From assembly GCA_034359265.1 (NCBI GenBank), contig CP136897.1, positions 22,004,001 through 22,068,000 of the forward strand: a stretch of 64,000 nt of DNA, given 5' to 3'. The translations under genes and the position numbers were made by a program. This DNA is from Canna indica. Taxonomy: Eukaryota > Streptophyta > Magnoliopsida > Zingiberales > Cannaceae. The notes under the pieces were generated by a model. That model did not search any database, was not told where the DNA came from, and saw only the letters and a list, made by a program, of their open reading frames with translations. Positions 62,664-64,000 of the stretch are shown here, piece after piece (position 1 is the stretch's first letter; each line of letters opens with the position of its first letter).

Positions 62664-63858
62664 TAATAAAATAATTAAAGCATATATAAATAATTGAAGA
62701 TGATTAGAAGGATATATAAACATATAGTGTCATCCAAATTCTGCCATCCAAATTCTGATATAAATACTTGGAAGTTTGAAAAGAACTCTTTGAAATTAAA
62801 GTTCCCTGGCTAACAGAAAAAAGTTCCCTTGAGTAGAAAGATGGTTTATAATGTGCAAAAGTATTGTCATAATTAAATTCAATTGTTTCGTGTAACCCTT
62901 TTCTGTCATTCATTGGCCATGGTAATTATAGTTTGCTCTTTTCTTAATTTCTAACAACACATGGTTTTACTAATTGGAAATTACCCATTTGTTGACTAGC
63001 ACTTTTGATATTCTAAGTTGTTCATTATTTTCATAGTGCCAAAACAATTTCCAGTAGGTAGGTTCATTATTTTCAATGGTGCTATGTAGTTTTTTTGCAT
63101 CTTCTGGTAAACTTACTAATTCTACCGAAGAGTGTACAAATGTGGTAGACTAAGCTATACCTTTTCAGACACTTAATGGAATTAAGCATTCTCATTTCCT
63201 ATCCATGTTAGCTGTAAACATACAAATGTTGGTTGTTAAAATTATTCTATGATGGAAAAGTTGGCAAATATAGAATTTATTGTTGCTAAATGATTATTTA
63301 GCTGACATTTTTTTGTCCCGTGGCTTGTTGTCATTGTACGTACTAGATGAACTTTATATTTTGAGGTTTATCAATGAGATCTTTCCTAACAACTTAAGTT
63401 TTTGGGATAAGTGATCATTTGATCAAATTTAATAGTATCTGAAGTTGCTATAATTGATTTTTTATATATGCTTCCTTGCAAGTCTTACGATCGTCTTGAC
63501 TTTTCTTACATCTCTGTTTAAGTATGTTTATAACTTCATATGTAAAGTTATCTTATTTTTTCTTTAAAATCTAGGCCTTATTAATGCCTAACATAAAGCA
63601 AAAATTAACATATTTCCTAATTCCAATTTTTGATTGCATTAGTTGGCTTCTTGGATCTTTTCTTGTCACTAATGGGGAAAATATTGATGTAAGTAGGATA
63701 CATTTTTATCATATGCAAAGGGTTCAGTCAACCCGCATATGTTCTTTTCCCAACATTTTTGGACAGCTGCAGAGCTACTAGACTAAAATTAGAATATCTT
63801 TTAAGAAGAAAGCTATTCCCTAGTTGGTATTTCCTATATTTGTTTTTGCATTTTATCT
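62664..63858. other. AT-rich DNA, probably interior of element D
   Basis: No conserved frame was recognised. The frame at 63584-63781 resembles no family I know. Confidence 0.4.
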
Positions 63859-63975
63859 CATTGAGTTCTCTATTCATATTTCTAGGGAGCATATATTGAA
63901 TGACTAAGTTAAGACTTCTTGAGTTCTCTATTCATATTTCTGGGGAGCAAATATTGAATGACTAAGTTAAGATTT
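63859..63975. repeat. 57-bp direct tandem duplication
   Basis: Two adjacent copies begin 'ttgagttctctattcata' and include 'attgaatgactaagttaaga'. They differ at a few bases, for example 'tctaggg' against 'tctgggg'. Confidence 0.85.
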
Positions 63976-64000
63976 TGCAGCCAACATATTGTGTCTTATT

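Larger units (their letters stand above)
61761..64000. mobile_element. CACTA element D, first end only
   Basis: The terminus CACTACAAAAAAATAGGG starts at 61761. It is followed by at least ten 'ccgttggtaa/caccaacgga' subterminal motifs in both orientations to about 62130. A minus-strand Gly/Arg-rich start at 62580-62660 fits a tnpA-type gene. The opposite terminus is not in the window, so the extent to 64000 is assumed. Confidence 0.75.

Noticed and set aside
63584..63781. 65-codon frame near the window end
   Set aside because: AT-rich, no recognisable family, no promoter or splice support; probably transposon interior.

Overview
The window is nuclear DNA of a flowering plant. Four genes with plant-type introns sit in AT-rich, transposon-filled sequence. 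Three of them are families found in plants (plastid pyruvate kinase, G-type lectin receptor kinase, DUF936 protein) and the fourth is a LURP-one-related (LOR) protein. Their first exons are much more GC-rich than their later exons and introns, a gradient typical of monocots. I therefore infer a monocot, but I cannot name a species.

Layout. 1-1980: a dispersed repeat end and a 478-bp hAT element. 1980-6848 (-): plastid pyruvate kinase beta subunit, twelve coding exons. 6849-9950: promoter side, then AT-rich spacer. 9951-12866 (-): G-type lectin S-receptor-like kinase of the At5g24080 type, five exons. 13391-13754: a decaying trio of tRNA-Asp(GTC) copies. 13998-14454: another hAT element. 16640-24060: a 3'-end duplicate of the DUF936 gene, split by a degenerate Ty1/copia retrotransposon whose 5' LTR carries a 1254-bp hAT element. 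24230-24890: a long inverted repeat. 25280-28811 (-): the DUF936 gene, four exons. 30084-31079: a Mutator-like element with long terminal inverted repeats. 31330-31830: a LINE relic. 32086-41805: a hAT element split by a CACTA element that itself holds a truncated second CACTA and a second hAT of the same family as the outer host. 43219-43922 (-): a LOR gene, two exons. 44474-45408: a GGACAC-bordered element. 48541-58930: a repeat split by an almost complete 8.8-kb CACTA element with both transposase genes on the plus strand. 59573-61760: an LTR-like region with internal minisatellites. 61761 to the window end: start of another CACTA element.

The four host genes are functionally unrelated: plastid glycolysis and fatty-acid supply, cell-surface signalling, an uncharacterised plant protein and a LOR protein. 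The window is therefore ordinary gene space in which transposons provide most of the structure. Target-site duplications and nesting give a relative order for many insertions. The most useful observations are two independent introns that appear to need GC-AG splicing, the multi-level nested transposon block with an in-frame chimeric junction, and the layered duplicate/copia/hAT locus. I found no convincing new gene system, and coordinates of degenerate elements are approximate where stated.
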